The notes beneath the pieces were generated by a model that made no database searches, was not told the origin of the DNA, and saw only the letters and a program-made list of their open reading frames with translations. A stretch of DNA of 64,000 bases from Methyloversatilis discipulorum (GTDB lineage Bacteria > Pseudomonadota > Gammaproteobacteria > Burkholderiales > Rhodocyclaceae): NCBI RefSeq assembly GCF_000385375.1, contig NZ_ARVV01000001.1, positions 1,674,001 to 1,738,000 of the forward strand, read 5' to 3'. Positions within the stretch are counted from its first letter, which is position 1; each line of letters opens with the position of its first letter. Positions 42,663-50,628 of this stretch are shown piece after piece. The position numbers were made by a program, and so were the translations under genes.

Positions 42663-43898
42663 TCATTGTCCGAGGCCGGCGGCCCAGCCCATGGCTTCGG
42701 ACACGGCAACGGTGAAATCTTCGCCACTCAGCGGCGGCAGAGCGGCCAGCGTGGCGGCGAAGTCGGTCATGGCGTCTTCCTCCCAGCAGCGCAGCAGCCG
42801 GAGCAGTGTGCCCAGCGTGCCGGAGCCGTCGGTCAACGCGCTGTGGATGCTGCGATCGACAGCCAGTGTCTTCAGCACTTCGTCCATCGACACGCCGAGC
42901 AGCGCGGGCAGCAGCGACAGAATGCCGGTCAGGAAAGCACTGTCGGGGTCGCCGTCGCGCATGTCGCAGCGCTCGGCGAGCAGTTCCATCGTGCGCGCGC
43001 GGGTGGCCACCATGTTCAGCAGCGGCGTGTGCGCCTTGCCGCTGCCGTGCGTACAGAACAGCAGCAGTTGCAGCCAGCGCTGCAGCTGACGGCGGCCGAG
43101 CAGCGTGATCGCCTCGCGCGCGGTCGATATCTGGCGCTTGCTGCCGCTGCCGATCGAATTGGTGATGCGCATCAGGTTCACCAGCAGCGCCGGTTCCTGC
43201 TTGATCAGCGGTTCCATCGCCGACGTGTCGGCGTCGCCGATCACCATGCCGAGCAGGCGCAGCAGGGTCGTTTCGCCTGCGCTCAGCGTACGCGTGCTCA
43301 GCACGCTCGGGCGGGCGAAGAAATAGCCCTGGAAATAGGCGAAGCCGAGTTCGTGGCAGCGCCGGGCCTGTTCGGCGGTGTCAACCTTCTCGGCCAGCAG
43401 CTTGGCCGGGTAGGGCCGGAAGCGTTCGACCAGATCGGGCAGCGCGGCGGGGGCGATGCCCAGCAGGTCGATCTTGATGAAGGACGCGATCTCGATCAGC
43501 GGCTTGTAGTCCTCTTCCAGATCGAGCACATCGTCGAGCGCCAGCCGGAAGCCTTTGCGCACCAGCTCGCGCGCCCGCGCGATGACTGCAGGCTTGGGCG
43601 GAACGGTTTCGAGCAGTTCGATGACGATCTTGTCCGCCGGCAGCAGTTCGAGCGCCTCGGACATCAGCATGTCTTCGCTGACGTTGATGAAACCGAAGGC
43701 GTCGCCCAGCGCCTGTTCGAGACCGAGTTCGTTGAACACCGACGTGATCACCCGCGCAGTGGCGCTGACGTCGCAGTGAAATTCGGCCTGTTCGACGTTT
43801 CCTGAGCGGAACAGCAACTCGTAGGCGTACAGCGCCTGGCTCCGGTCCAGTATGGGCTGGCGGCCTACGTAGATGTTGTTTGTAGCGGCAGTGAGCAT
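42663..43898 (-). CDS. EAL-HDOD signalling protein (YuxH family), degenerate EAL
   Basis: This 411-aa protein has an N-terminal EAL-like domain and a C-terminal HDOD domain (VNLMRITNSIGSG; ITLLGRRQLQRWLQLLLF). The first EAL motif is YELLFR, not ExLxR with catalytic glutamate. The usual DDFGxG loop has become ALDDVLDLEEDYK. Phosphodiesterase activity is therefore unlikely, and the domain may bind c-di-GMP or a partner. This architecture is the YuxH/CdgJ type, linked to motility or surface control. It is first in a two-gene minus-strand unit with the HDOD gene. Confidence 0.9.
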   Translation of the reverse strand: MLTAATNNIYVGRQPILDRSQALYAYELLFRSGNVEQAEFHCDVSATARVITSVFNELGLEQALGDAFGFINVSEDMLMSEALELLPADKIVIELLETVPPKPAVIARARELVRKGFRLALDDVLDLEEDYKPLIEIASFIKIDLLGIAPAALPDLVERFRPYPAKLLAEKVDTAEQARRCHELGFAYFQGYFFARPSVLSTRTLSAGETTLLRLLGMVIGDADTSAMEPLIKQEPALLVNLMRITNSIGSGSKRQISTAREAITLLGRRQLQRWLQLLLFCTHGSGKAHTPLLNMVATRARTMELLAERCDMRDGDPDSAFLTGILSLLPALLGVSMDEVLKTLAVDRSIHSALTDGSGTLGTLLRLLRCWEEDAMTDFAATLAALPPLSGEDFTVAVSEAMGWAAGLGQ

Positions 43899-43987
43899 GC
43901 TTCTGTTGTCGGCATGCCGGCCGCCACATTTAGGGTGCGGGTGGGGTTTATTTCACGCCGATGACGGCGTCGCCCGTGCGCCCGAAA

Positions 43988-44009
43988 CCGGCGCCCGAAC
44001 GGGCGCCGG
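43988..44009. terminator. hairpin downstream of the phosphomannomutase gene
   Basis: CCGGCGCCCG pairs with CGGGCGCCGG with only two bases between, so the inner pairs must open. On the minus strand it is followed by TTTCG, giving at most weak intrinsic termination. Confidence 0.5.
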
Positions 44010-44017
44010 GCGGGGCC

Positions 44018-45394
44018 TCAGAAGGGCAGGGCGAGGTCCGGGCGGGCGCTGCCGAGCACGCGACGGAAATCCGCCTGGATGCGTTCGAGCGCGGCGGCGT
44101 TGTCCGCCTCGAAGCGCAGCACGACCACCGGCGTCGTGTTCGACGCCCGCATCAGACCGAAGCCGTCGGCGTATTCGACGCGCAGGCCATCGATCTTGAT
44201 GATGTCGCGCGCGCCGTCGAATACCGCCGACTTTTGCATCTCGGCGATCAGCGCGTGCGGCTCGCCCTCGTTCATCTTCAGGTTCAGCTCGGGCGTCGAG
44301 GTGGCGGTCGGCAGCGCCTTCAGCACGGCGTTGCCGTCCGGCGAGGCGGACAGGATTTCGAGCAGGCGGGCGCCGGCGTACAGGCCGTCGTCGAAGCCGA
44401 ACCAGCGCTCCTTGAAGAACATGTGGCCGCTCATCTCGCCGGCCAGCGCGGCGCCGCTCTGCTTCAGCTTGGCCTTGATCAGTGCGTGCCCGGTGTTCCA
44501 CATGACCGGCTCGCCGCCATGTTCGCGGATCCACGGCGCCAGCAGGCGGGTGCATTTGACGTCATAGACGATCTGCGCGCCCGGTTGGCGCGACAGCACG
44601 TCGGCGGCGAACAGCATGAGCTGGCGGTCCGGATAGATGATTTCGCCGTCGCGCGTGACCACGCCCAGGCGGTCGCCGTCGCCGTCGAAAGCGAGACCGA
44701 TCTCGGCGTCGCCGGCGGCCAGCACGCGGATCACGTCTTCCAGGTTTTCCGGCTTGGACGGGTCCGGATGGTGGTTGGGGAAATTGCCATCCACTTCGCA
44801 GAACAGCGGCACTACTTCGCAGCCCAGCGCTTCGAACAGGCGCGGCGCGATGTCGCCGGCGACGCCGTTGCCGCAGTCGATCACCACCTTCATCCGGCGC
44901 TTGAGCTTCACGTCGCCGGTGACGCGGCTGATGTAGGTGTCGCGCACGTCGGCGTGGCGGGTGGTGCCCTGGCCGTGTACCAGATCGTTGTCGACGATGC
45001 GGCGGCGCAGGTCCTGGATCATGTCGCCGTACAGCGTCTGGCCGCCCAGCACCATCTTCAGGCCGTTGTAGTCGGGCGGGTTGTGGCTGCCGGTCACGCT
45101 GACCGCGCTGTCGGTGCCGAGGTCGAAGGCGGCGAAGTAGGACAGCGGCGTCGGCACGCAGCCGATGTCCAGCACATCGACGCCGGCGGCATTGATGCCT
45201 GCGGCCAGCGCACCGGCCAGTTCAGGGCCGGACAGGCGGCCGTCGCGGCCGACGGCGATGGTGCGCTGGCCGCGCTTCACCGCCTCGGAGCCCAGTGCGT
45301 GGCCGATGGCGCGCACCGCGTCTGCGGTCAGCGTCTTGTCCACGATGCCGCGGATGTCGTAGGCCTTGAAGATTTCGGGTGCCGGGAAGGACAT
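44018..45394 (-). CDS. phosphomannomutase/phosphoglucomutase
   Basis: This 458-aa enzyme interconverts hexose-6- and hexose-1-phosphates for nucleotide-sugar synthesis. It has the phosphoserine loop VTGSHNPPDYNG, the magnesium loop AFDGDGDRLG, the sugar loop GEMSGHMFF and the C-terminal phosphate loop RASNTTPVVVLRFE. This is the AlgC/ManB bifunctional type. The start at 45394 (MSFPAPEIFKAYDIRG) has AGGA upstream. It may supply GDP-mannose or glucose precursors for exopolysaccharide. No other sugar genes are adjacent. Confidence 0.94.
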   Translation of the reverse strand: MSFPAPEIFKAYDIRGIVDKTLTADAVRAIGHALGSEAVKRGQRTIAVGRDGRLSGPELAGALAAGINAAGVDVLDIGCVPTPLSYFAAFDLGTDSAVSVTGSHNPPDYNGLKMVLGGQTLYGDMIQDLRRRIVDNDLVHGQGTTRHADVRDTYISRVTGDVKLKRRMKVVIDCGNGVAGDIAPRLFEALGCEVVPLFCEVDGNFPNHHPDPSKPENLEDVIRVLAAGDAEIGLAFDGDGDRLGVVTRDGEIIYPDRQLMLFAADVLSRQPGAQIVYDVKCTRLLAPWIREHGGEPVMWNTGHALIKAKLKQSGAALAGEMSGHMFFKERWFGFDDGLYAGARLLEILSASPDGNAVLKALPTATSTPELNLKMNEGEPHALIAEMQKSAVFDGARDIIKIDGLRVEYADGFGLMRASNTTPVVVLRFEADNAAALERIQADFRRVLGSARPDLALPF

Positions 45395-45502
45395 CGGTTT
45401 TCCTTTCTGCGTTCTGTTCTGTTGTAGGCCCGCACGGATGCGGCATTGCATCAATTATCCCGTGCGAACGATGACGGCCGCGCGGCATTGTTTTGCAAAA
45501 TA

Positions 45503-46072
45503 TCAACGGCCCGTGATCAGGTTGGCGATGAACTGGCGTGCGGCCGCCGGTCTCGCCGTGTCACGCGGCACATCCATCATGCCCAGGCCGAACACATAGG
45601 CATACAGCAGCAGACTGCGATTGGTCGCTTCGTCGGCGTCGCAGCCGGCAGCGCGGAACAGCGCGGCAGCGCATTCCAGCCGCACGCTGTCCACCTCGTC
45701 GACGGCGGCGCGCGCCGCTTCGTCGTGGCGTGCCCAGTCGCGCAGCGCCAGTTCGACCTGCATGCCGCGGCGGTTGCGCGCCAGGCTGTAGGTGTCGATC
45801 ACATGCTGCAGTTGCGCGATTTCGTCGCCGGGCGCAGATTGCGTGCGGTTGCGGATGTCGTCGATGCGGCCGTCGCGCCAGTGCTCCAGCACGGCGTCGA
45901 GCAGGGCGCGGCGGTCCTTGAAGTGCCAGTAGAAACTGCCCTTGGTCAGGCCGAGACCGCGCGCCAGCGTCTCCACCCGGACGCCGTCGACACCACTGTC
46001 GGCCAGGGTCTGGGTGGCCGCCCGCACCCAGGTGTCGCGGTCGGTTTGCGGGCGGGCGTCGGCGTCGGGCAT
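45503..46072 (-). CDS. TetR-family repressor divergent from etfBA
   Basis: This 189-aa regulator has an N-terminal helix-turn-helix (VETLARGLGLTKGSFYWHFKDRRALLDAVLEHW). A helical ligand-binding domain follows (ELALRDWARHDEAARAAVDEVDSVRLECAAALFRAAG). The ATG at 46072 has GGAA upstream. Two identical inverted repeats lie between it and the divergent etfB gene, which strongly suggests that it represses etfBA, the acyl-CoA dehydrogenase gene and itself. An acyl-CoA or fatty acid ligand would be in keeping with the genes controlled, but this is inference. Confidence 0.92.
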   Translation of the reverse strand: MPDADARPQTDRDTWVRAATQTLADSGVDGVRVETLARGLGLTKGSFYWHFKDRRALLDAVLEHWRDGRIDDIRNRTQSAPGDEIAQLQHVIDTYSLARNRRGMQVELALRDWARHDEAARAAVDEVDSVRLECAAALFRAAGCDADEATNRSLLLYAYVFGLGMMDVPRDTARPAAARQFIANLITGR

Positions 46073-46110
46073 GGTGGTATTCCTGCGGCGTGGTTGACCT
46101 CTAACGGAAG

Positions 46111-46126
46111 CATACGGTAGCGTATG
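46111..46126. promoter_or_regulatory. TetR operator 1
   Basis: CATACG-gtag-CGTATG is a perfect six-base inverted repeat. It lies 39 bases upstream of the tetR start codon and is identical in its arms to a second copy 23 bp further on. Confidence 0.75.
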
Positions 46127-46133
46127 GCCTGAA

Positions 46134-46149
46134 CATACGCATCCGTATG
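46134..46149. promoter_or_regulatory. TetR operator 2
   Basis: CATACG-catc-CGTATG repeats operator 1 exactly in its arms, with centres 23 bp apart. That puts both on nearly the same face of the helix. It lies 40 bases upstream of the etfB ATG. Confidence 0.75.
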
Positions 46150-46189
46150 GGTGCGTGCAACCGTGCAGCGGCACACAGGAGACACAGGC

Positions 46190-46942
46190 ATGAAGATTGT
46201 GGTCCCGGTCAAGCGGGTGATCGATTACAACGTGAAGATCCGCGTTGCCGCCGATGGCAGCGGCGTCGAAACAGCGAACGTGAAGATGTCGATGAATCCG
46301 TTCGACGAGATCGCGGTGGAAGAGGCGGTGCGGCTTAAGGAGGCGGGTGTGGCGACCGAGGTGGTCGCGGTGTCCTGCGGCGTAGCCGGCTGCGTCGATA
46401 CGCTGCGCACGGCGCTGGCACTGGGTGCCGACCGCGCGATCCATGTGAATACCGATGTCGAACTGCAACCGCTGGCGGTGGCCAAGCTGCTCAAGGCGGT
46501 GGCCGGTCGCGAGCAGCCGCAGCTGGTGATCTGCGGCAAGCAGGCGATCGACGACGACGCCAACCAGACCGGCCAGATGCTGGCTGCGCTGCTCGGCTGG
46601 GGTCAGGCCACCTTCGCGTCCAAGGTCGGCGTCGCCGACGGTCGCGCGACCGTGACGCGCGAGATCGATGGCGGGCTGGAAACGGTCAGCGTGGCGCTGC
46701 CGGCGGTGGTCACCACCGACCTGCGGCTGAACGAACCCCGCTTCGCCAGCCTGCCCAACATCATGAAGGCGAAGAAGAAGCCGCTCGACACGGTGACGCC
46801 GGACGAACTGGGCGTCGATGTCGCGCCGCGCCTGAAGGTGCTGAAGGTGGCCGAGCCACCGAAGCGTCAGGCCGGCGTCAAGGTGGCCTCGGTGGCCGAA
46901 CTGGTCGCCAAGTTGCGCGACGAAGCCAAAGTGCTGCGCTGA
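46190..46942 (+). CDS. etfB: electron transfer flavoprotein beta subunit
   Basis: EtfB forms, with EtfA, the flavoprotein that passes electrons from acyl-CoA dehydrogenases to the quinone pool. The 250-aa product has the ETF beta start [19 protein letters not shown]. The signature [19 protein letters not shown], the AMP-binding [18 protein letters not shown] and [15 protein letters not shown] follow. AGGAG precedes the ATG at 46190. The TetR operators lie just upstream. Confidence 0.96.
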   Translation: MKIVVPVKRVIDYNVKIRVAADGSGVETANVKMSMNPFDEIAVEEAVRLKEAGVATEVVAVSCGVAGCVDTLRTALALGADRAIHVNTDVELQPLAVAKLLKAVAGREQPQLVICGKQAIDDDANQTGQMLAALLGWGQATFASKVGVADGRATVTREIDGGLETVSVALPAVVTTDLRLNEPRFASLPNIMKAKKKPLDTVTPDELGVDVAPRLKVLKVAEPPKRQAGVKVASVAELVAKLRDEAKVLR

Positions 46943-46951
46943 GGAGCCGTC

Positions 46952-47887
46952 ATGAGCATTCTGGTCATTGCAGAACACGACAACGCCGGCCTGCGCCCGG
47001 CGACGCTGAACACGCTGGCTGCCGCGGCGAAGATCGGCGGTGACATCACCGTGCTGGTCGCCGGCAGCGGCTGCGCTGGCGCAGCTGCCGCCGCTGCCGC
47101 GGTACCGGGCGTTGCCCGGGTGTTGAGCGCCGATGCCGCCCACCTGGCGCACCCGACCGCGGAAGACCTCGCCGCAGTGGTGCTGGCGGTCGCCGCCGGC
47201 CACCGCCACGTGCTGGCTCCGGCCGGCAGCTTCGGCAAGAACTTCATGCCGCGCGTCGCGGCGACACTCGACGTGGCGCAGATTTCCGACATCGTCGAGG
47301 TGGTGTCGGCCGACACTTTCGTGCGCCCGATCTACGCCGGCAATGCGCTGGCCACGGTGCAGAGCGGCGATACGGTCAGGGTGATCACGGTGCGCGCGAC
47401 CGCCTTCGACCCGCTGCCGGCGAGCGGCGGTGCGGCGCCGGTCGAGGCGGTGACGCCGCCGGCGGCGACCGGCTTGTCCGCCCACGTGTCGCAGGAACTG
47501 TCGCAGTCGGCCCGCCCGGAACTGGGTGCCGCGCGCGTCGTCGTGTCCGGCGGACGCGGGCTGGGCAGTGCCGAGGCCTATCACCGCGTGCTCGAACCGC
47601 TGGCCGACCGGCTCGGCGCCGCACTTGGCGCCAGCCGCGCTGCGGTCGATTCCGGTTACGCACCGAACGATTACCAGGTCGGCCAGACGGGCAAGATCGT
47701 CGCGCCCGACATCTATATTGCAGTCGGGCTGTCGGGTGCCATCCAGCACCTGGCCGGCATGAAGGATTCGAAGGTGATTGTCGCGATCAACAAGGATCCG
47801 GACGCGCCCATCTTCCAGGTGGCCGACTACGGTCTGGTTGGCGACCTGTTCGAACTGGTACCGCAGTTGGTGCAGGCACTGGACTGA
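46952..47887 (+). CDS. etfA: electron transfer flavoprotein alpha subunit
   Basis: EtfA (311 aa) binds the FAD of the electron-transfer flavoprotein. The C-terminal FAD domain shows [51 protein letters not shown] in normal order. [30 protein letters not shown] and a [15 protein letters not shown] end follow it. It starts nine bases after etfB in the same operon. Confidence 0.95.
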   Translation: MSILVIAEHDNAGLRPATLNTLAAAAKIGGDITVLVAGSGCAGAAAAAAAVPGVARVLSADAAHLAHPTAEDLAAVVLAVAAGHRHVLAPAGSFGKNFMPRVAATLDVAQISDIVEVVSADTFVRPIYAGNALATVQSGDTVRVITVRATAFDPLPASGGAAPVEAVTPPAATGLSAHVSQELSQSARPELGAARVVVSGGRGLGSAEAYHRVLEPLADRLGAALGASRAAVDSGYAPNDYQVGQTGKIVAPDIYIAVGLSGAIQHLAGMKDSKVIVAINKDPDAPIFQVADYGLVGDLFELVPQLVQALD

Positions 47888-47965
47888 TCGACAGCGGGCG
47901 GCACTCGCCCGCTGCCGTCATCGATCAATTTCGAGGGCCGTCAGAGCCCGATGGAGGAGAGGCTC

Positions 47966-49750
47966 ATGAGCGAATACGTCGCGCCGCTGCAGGACATGCG
48001 TTTTGCGCTGGAACTGGCTGGCCTGAACGAAGTGGTGACCTTGCCCGGCTACGAGGACGCGAGCCCGGACGTCGTTGACGCGGTGCTCGAAGAGGCCGCC
48101 CGATTCACCGGCGAGGTGCTGTCGCCACTGAATCGGGTGGGGGATCGCGTCGGCGCGAAGCTCGGAGACGACGGTCGCGTAGCCATGCCGGACGGATTCG
48201 CGGAGGCTTATCGCGCCTATGCCGACAACGGCTGGAACGGCATGGGCTGCGATCCGGCGCACGGCGGCGCCGGCATGCCGCACCTCGTGGTGGCGCAGAT
48301 CCAGGAGATGGTGATGGGCGCCAATATGGCGTTCTCGCTGTGTCCGCTGCTGACCGCCGGCGCCATCGAGGCGCTGGCGCTGTGCGGCTCCGACGAGCAG
48401 AAGGCGCTGTACCTCGAACGTATGGTGAGCGGCGAATGGACCGGCACCATGAATCTGACCGAGCCGCAGGCCGGTTCCGATCTGGCCGCCGTGCGCAGCC
48501 GCGCCGAACCGCAGCCTGACGGCAGTTACCGCGTCTTCGGGCAGAAGATATTCATCACCTTCGGCGAGCACGAACTGGCGTCCAACATCGTGCATCTGGT
48601 GCTGGCGCGCACGCCGGGTGCGCCCGACGGCGTGAAGGGCATTTCGCTGTTCATCGTGCCCAAGTTCATTCCCGACGCCGACGGCAATCCGGGTGCGCGC
48701 AACGACGTGCGCTGCGTGTCGCTCGAACACAAGCTGGGCATCCATGCCAGCCCGACCTGCGTGATGGCCTTCGGCGATGCCGGCGGCGCCACCGGCTGGC
48801 TGTGCGGCGAAGAGAACCGCGGCATCGAGTACATGTTCATCATGATGAACGCCGCGCGCTACGCGGTTGGCCTGCAGGGCATCGCGGTGGCCGAGCGCGC
48901 ATTTCAGCAGGCGCGCGAGTACGCCAACGAGCGGCGTCAGGGCGGCGAGGCGGGCGTGAAGGGCGGCGGCAGCGTGGCCATCGTGCGCCACCCGGACGTG
49001 CGCCGCATGCTGCTGCGCATGAAGTCGCAGGTCGAGGCGATGCGCGCGCTGGCCGCGGTCACCGCAGCGGCACGCGACCGCGCGGCGCGCCACGCGTACC
49101 AGGACGAACGGACGCGCGCCCAGGCTTTCGTCGAGCTGATGATTCCGCTGGTGAAAGGCTGGAGCACCGAAACCGCGAACGAGATCGCCTCGCTCGGCGT
49201 GCAGGTGCACGGCGGCATGGGCTATGTCGAGGAAACCGGCGCGGCCCAGTACCTGCGTGATGCGCGCATCACCAATATCTACGAGGGCACGACCGGCATA
49301 CAGGCCAATGACCTGGTCGGCCGCAAGATCGCGCGCGACGGCGGCGCCGCCGCGCGGGCGGTGATCGCCGACATGCGCGATGTCGTCGCGGCGCTCGACG
49401 CGGCGCGGCTGCAGGCGTTGTCCGCGCCGCTGGGCGAGGCGGCGTCGGCGCTCGAACGCAGCGTCGATTTCGTCGTCGCGCACTGGCGCAGCGATGTGCG
49501 CGCCGCGCTGGCCGGCGCAGTGCCCCTGTTGATGCTGTTCGGCCGCGTGGCGGGTGGCTGGCAGCTTGCGCGAGGTGCCCTGCTGGCGCAGCAGCGTCTG
49601 ACCGCCGGTGACGGCGATGCCGACTTCCTGCGCGCCAAGATCGTCACCGCGCGCTTCTATGCCGATCACGTGCTGAGCGAGTGCGGCGGTCTGGCGCACA
49701 TGGTGTGCTGCGGCGCCGCGGCCACGCTGGACGACGCAGCAGGTCTGTAG
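47966..49750 (+). CDS. acyl-CoA dehydrogenase, long DmdC-like form
   Basis: This 594-aa flavoenzyme belongs to the larger acyl-CoA dehydrogenases that carry an extra C-terminal domain. It has MNLTEPQAGSDLAAVRSRA, QKIFITFGEHELASNIVHLVLAR, EHKLGIHASPTCVMAF and GYVEETGAAQYLRDARITNIYEGTTGIQANDLVGRK around the flavin site. The layout matches DmdC-type (3-methylmercaptopropionyl-CoA) and FadE-like enzymes; the substrate cannot be fixed. The ATG at 47966 has GGAGGAGAGG upstream. Its electrons would go to the ETF encoded just before it. Confidence 0.92.
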   Translation: MSEYVAPLQDMRFALELAGLNEVVTLPGYEDASPDVVDAVLEEAARFTGEVLSPLNRVGDRVGAKLGDDGRVAMPDGFAEAYRAYADNGWNGMGCDPAHGGAGMPHLVVAQIQEMVMGANMAFSLCPLLTAGAIEALALCGSDEQKALYLERMVSGEWTGTMNLTEPQAGSDLAAVRSRAEPQPDGSYRVFGQKIFITFGEHELASNIVHLVLARTPGAPDGVKGISLFIVPKFIPDADGNPGARNDVRCVSLEHKLGIHASPTCVMAFGDAGGATGWLCGEENRGIEYMFIMMNAARYAVGLQGIAVAERAFQQAREYANERRQGGEAGVKGGGSVAIVRHPDVRRMLLRMKSQVEAMRALAAVTAAARDRAARHAYQDERTRAQAFVELMIPLVKGWSTETANEIASLGVQVHGGMGYVEETGAAQYLRDARITNIYEGTTGIQANDLVGRKIARDGGAAARAVIADMRDVVAALDAARLQALSAPLGEAASALERSVDFVVAHWRSDVRAALAGAVPLLMLFGRVAGGWQLARGALLAQQRLTAGDGDADFLRAKIVTARFYADHVLSECGGLAHMVCCGAAATLDDAAGL

Positions 49751-49778
49751 TCTGGTCGCCATCCCGGAACCGGGATGC

Positions 49779-50006
49779 CGTGGGGGGCTGATCACCCCGA
49801 TAGCGGCGGTGGGCTGGGCGCGGGGCCTCGCACTGGCCTGAAGCGAAGAGTGTGGGAGCGAGCTTGCTCGCGATGGCGGCCTCGATCGAAGCCAGTGGCC
49901 CGCGACGGCCGTGTCGCGGCCAAGGCCGCTCCCACAGGGGTAGTGCCCGCTCCGCCGCCCGAGCATGAACCGGAATTCTGTGGGAGGGGTCTTCCGACCC
50001 CGACAG
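49779..50006. repeat. second REP cluster
   Basis: The 277-base gap holds four REP-like palindromes in the same order as the cluster at 8.8-9.1 kb. They are a degenerate GGGGGGCTGATCACCCC copy (49779-49805), a GAGCTTGCTCGCGA copy (49850-49875), a GGCCAAGGCCGCTCCCACAG copy (49911-49940), and a TGGGAGGGGTCTTCCGACC copy (49978-50006). The spacer sequence GGGCTGGGCGC is also shared. No gene lies in the gap. Confidence 0.8.
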
Positions 50007-50027
50007 CAGCGGTGAATGTGCGCGGCG

Positions 50028-50624
50028 CTACTTCCTCGCCGCCAGTACCTGCGCCAGTTCCACCGCAGACCGCACGCCCATCTTCTCGAAGATGCGCGCG
50101 CGATGGACCTCGACTGTGCGCATGGTGACGCCGAGGTCGCTGGCGATCACCTTGTTCATCTGGCCGGCCAGCACGCGCTCCATCACTTCGATCTCGCGCT
50201 GCGTGAGCTGGGCGACGCGCTCATCGATGGCCTGTGCGGCGGCGCGCTTCGACAATTGCTGCTGATGCATGGCCAGCGCGGCCAGCGCACGGTCCACCAG
50301 TTCATTGTCGTTGAACGGCTTCTCGACGAAATCGAAGGCGCCCTGCTTGATCGCGCCCACCGCCATTGGCACGTCGCCGTGGCCGGTCAGGAAGATCACT
50401 GGCATGTCGTGGCCGTGCTCGTGCAGCCAGCCGAAAAGTTCGAGCCCACTCATGCCGTCCATGCGGATGTCCAGCAGCAGACAGCCGCAGTGCGCGATCT
50501 CGCTGCTGGCGATCAGCGCTTCGGCCGAGGGCCAGGTGCGCACCGCGTGGCCGCGCGAGCGGAACAGCCAGCCCAGCGCGTCGCGGATGGCTTCGTCGTC
50601 GTCGACGATGAAGATCTGGCTCAT
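50028..50624 (-). CDS. dctR: FixJ-family response regulator, DctR-like
   Basis: This 198-aa regulator has a receiver domain (Asp8-Asp10 cluster, acceptor Asp52 in LLLDIRMDGMSG, KPF loop in DFVEKPFNDNEL). The LuxR-type helix-turn-helix reads LTQREIEVMERVLAGQMNKVIASDLGVTMRTVEVHRARIFEKM. This FixJ/TtrR architecture is that of DctR, partner of the DctS kinase that controls TRAP dicarboxylate uptake. The adjacent kinase and dctPQM genes support that reading. A REP cluster follows its 3' end. Confidence 0.87.
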   Translation of the reverse strand: MSQIFIVDDDEAIRDALGWLFRSRGHAVRTWPSAEALIASSEIAHCGCLLLDIRMDGMSGLELFGWLHEHGHDMPVIFLTGHGDVPMAVGAIKQGAFDFVEKPFNDNELVDRALAALAMHQQQLSKRAAAQAIDERVAQLTQREIEVMERVLAGQMNKVIASDLGVTMRTVEVHRARIFEKMGVRSAVELAQVLAARK

Positions 50625-50628
50625 CGGC

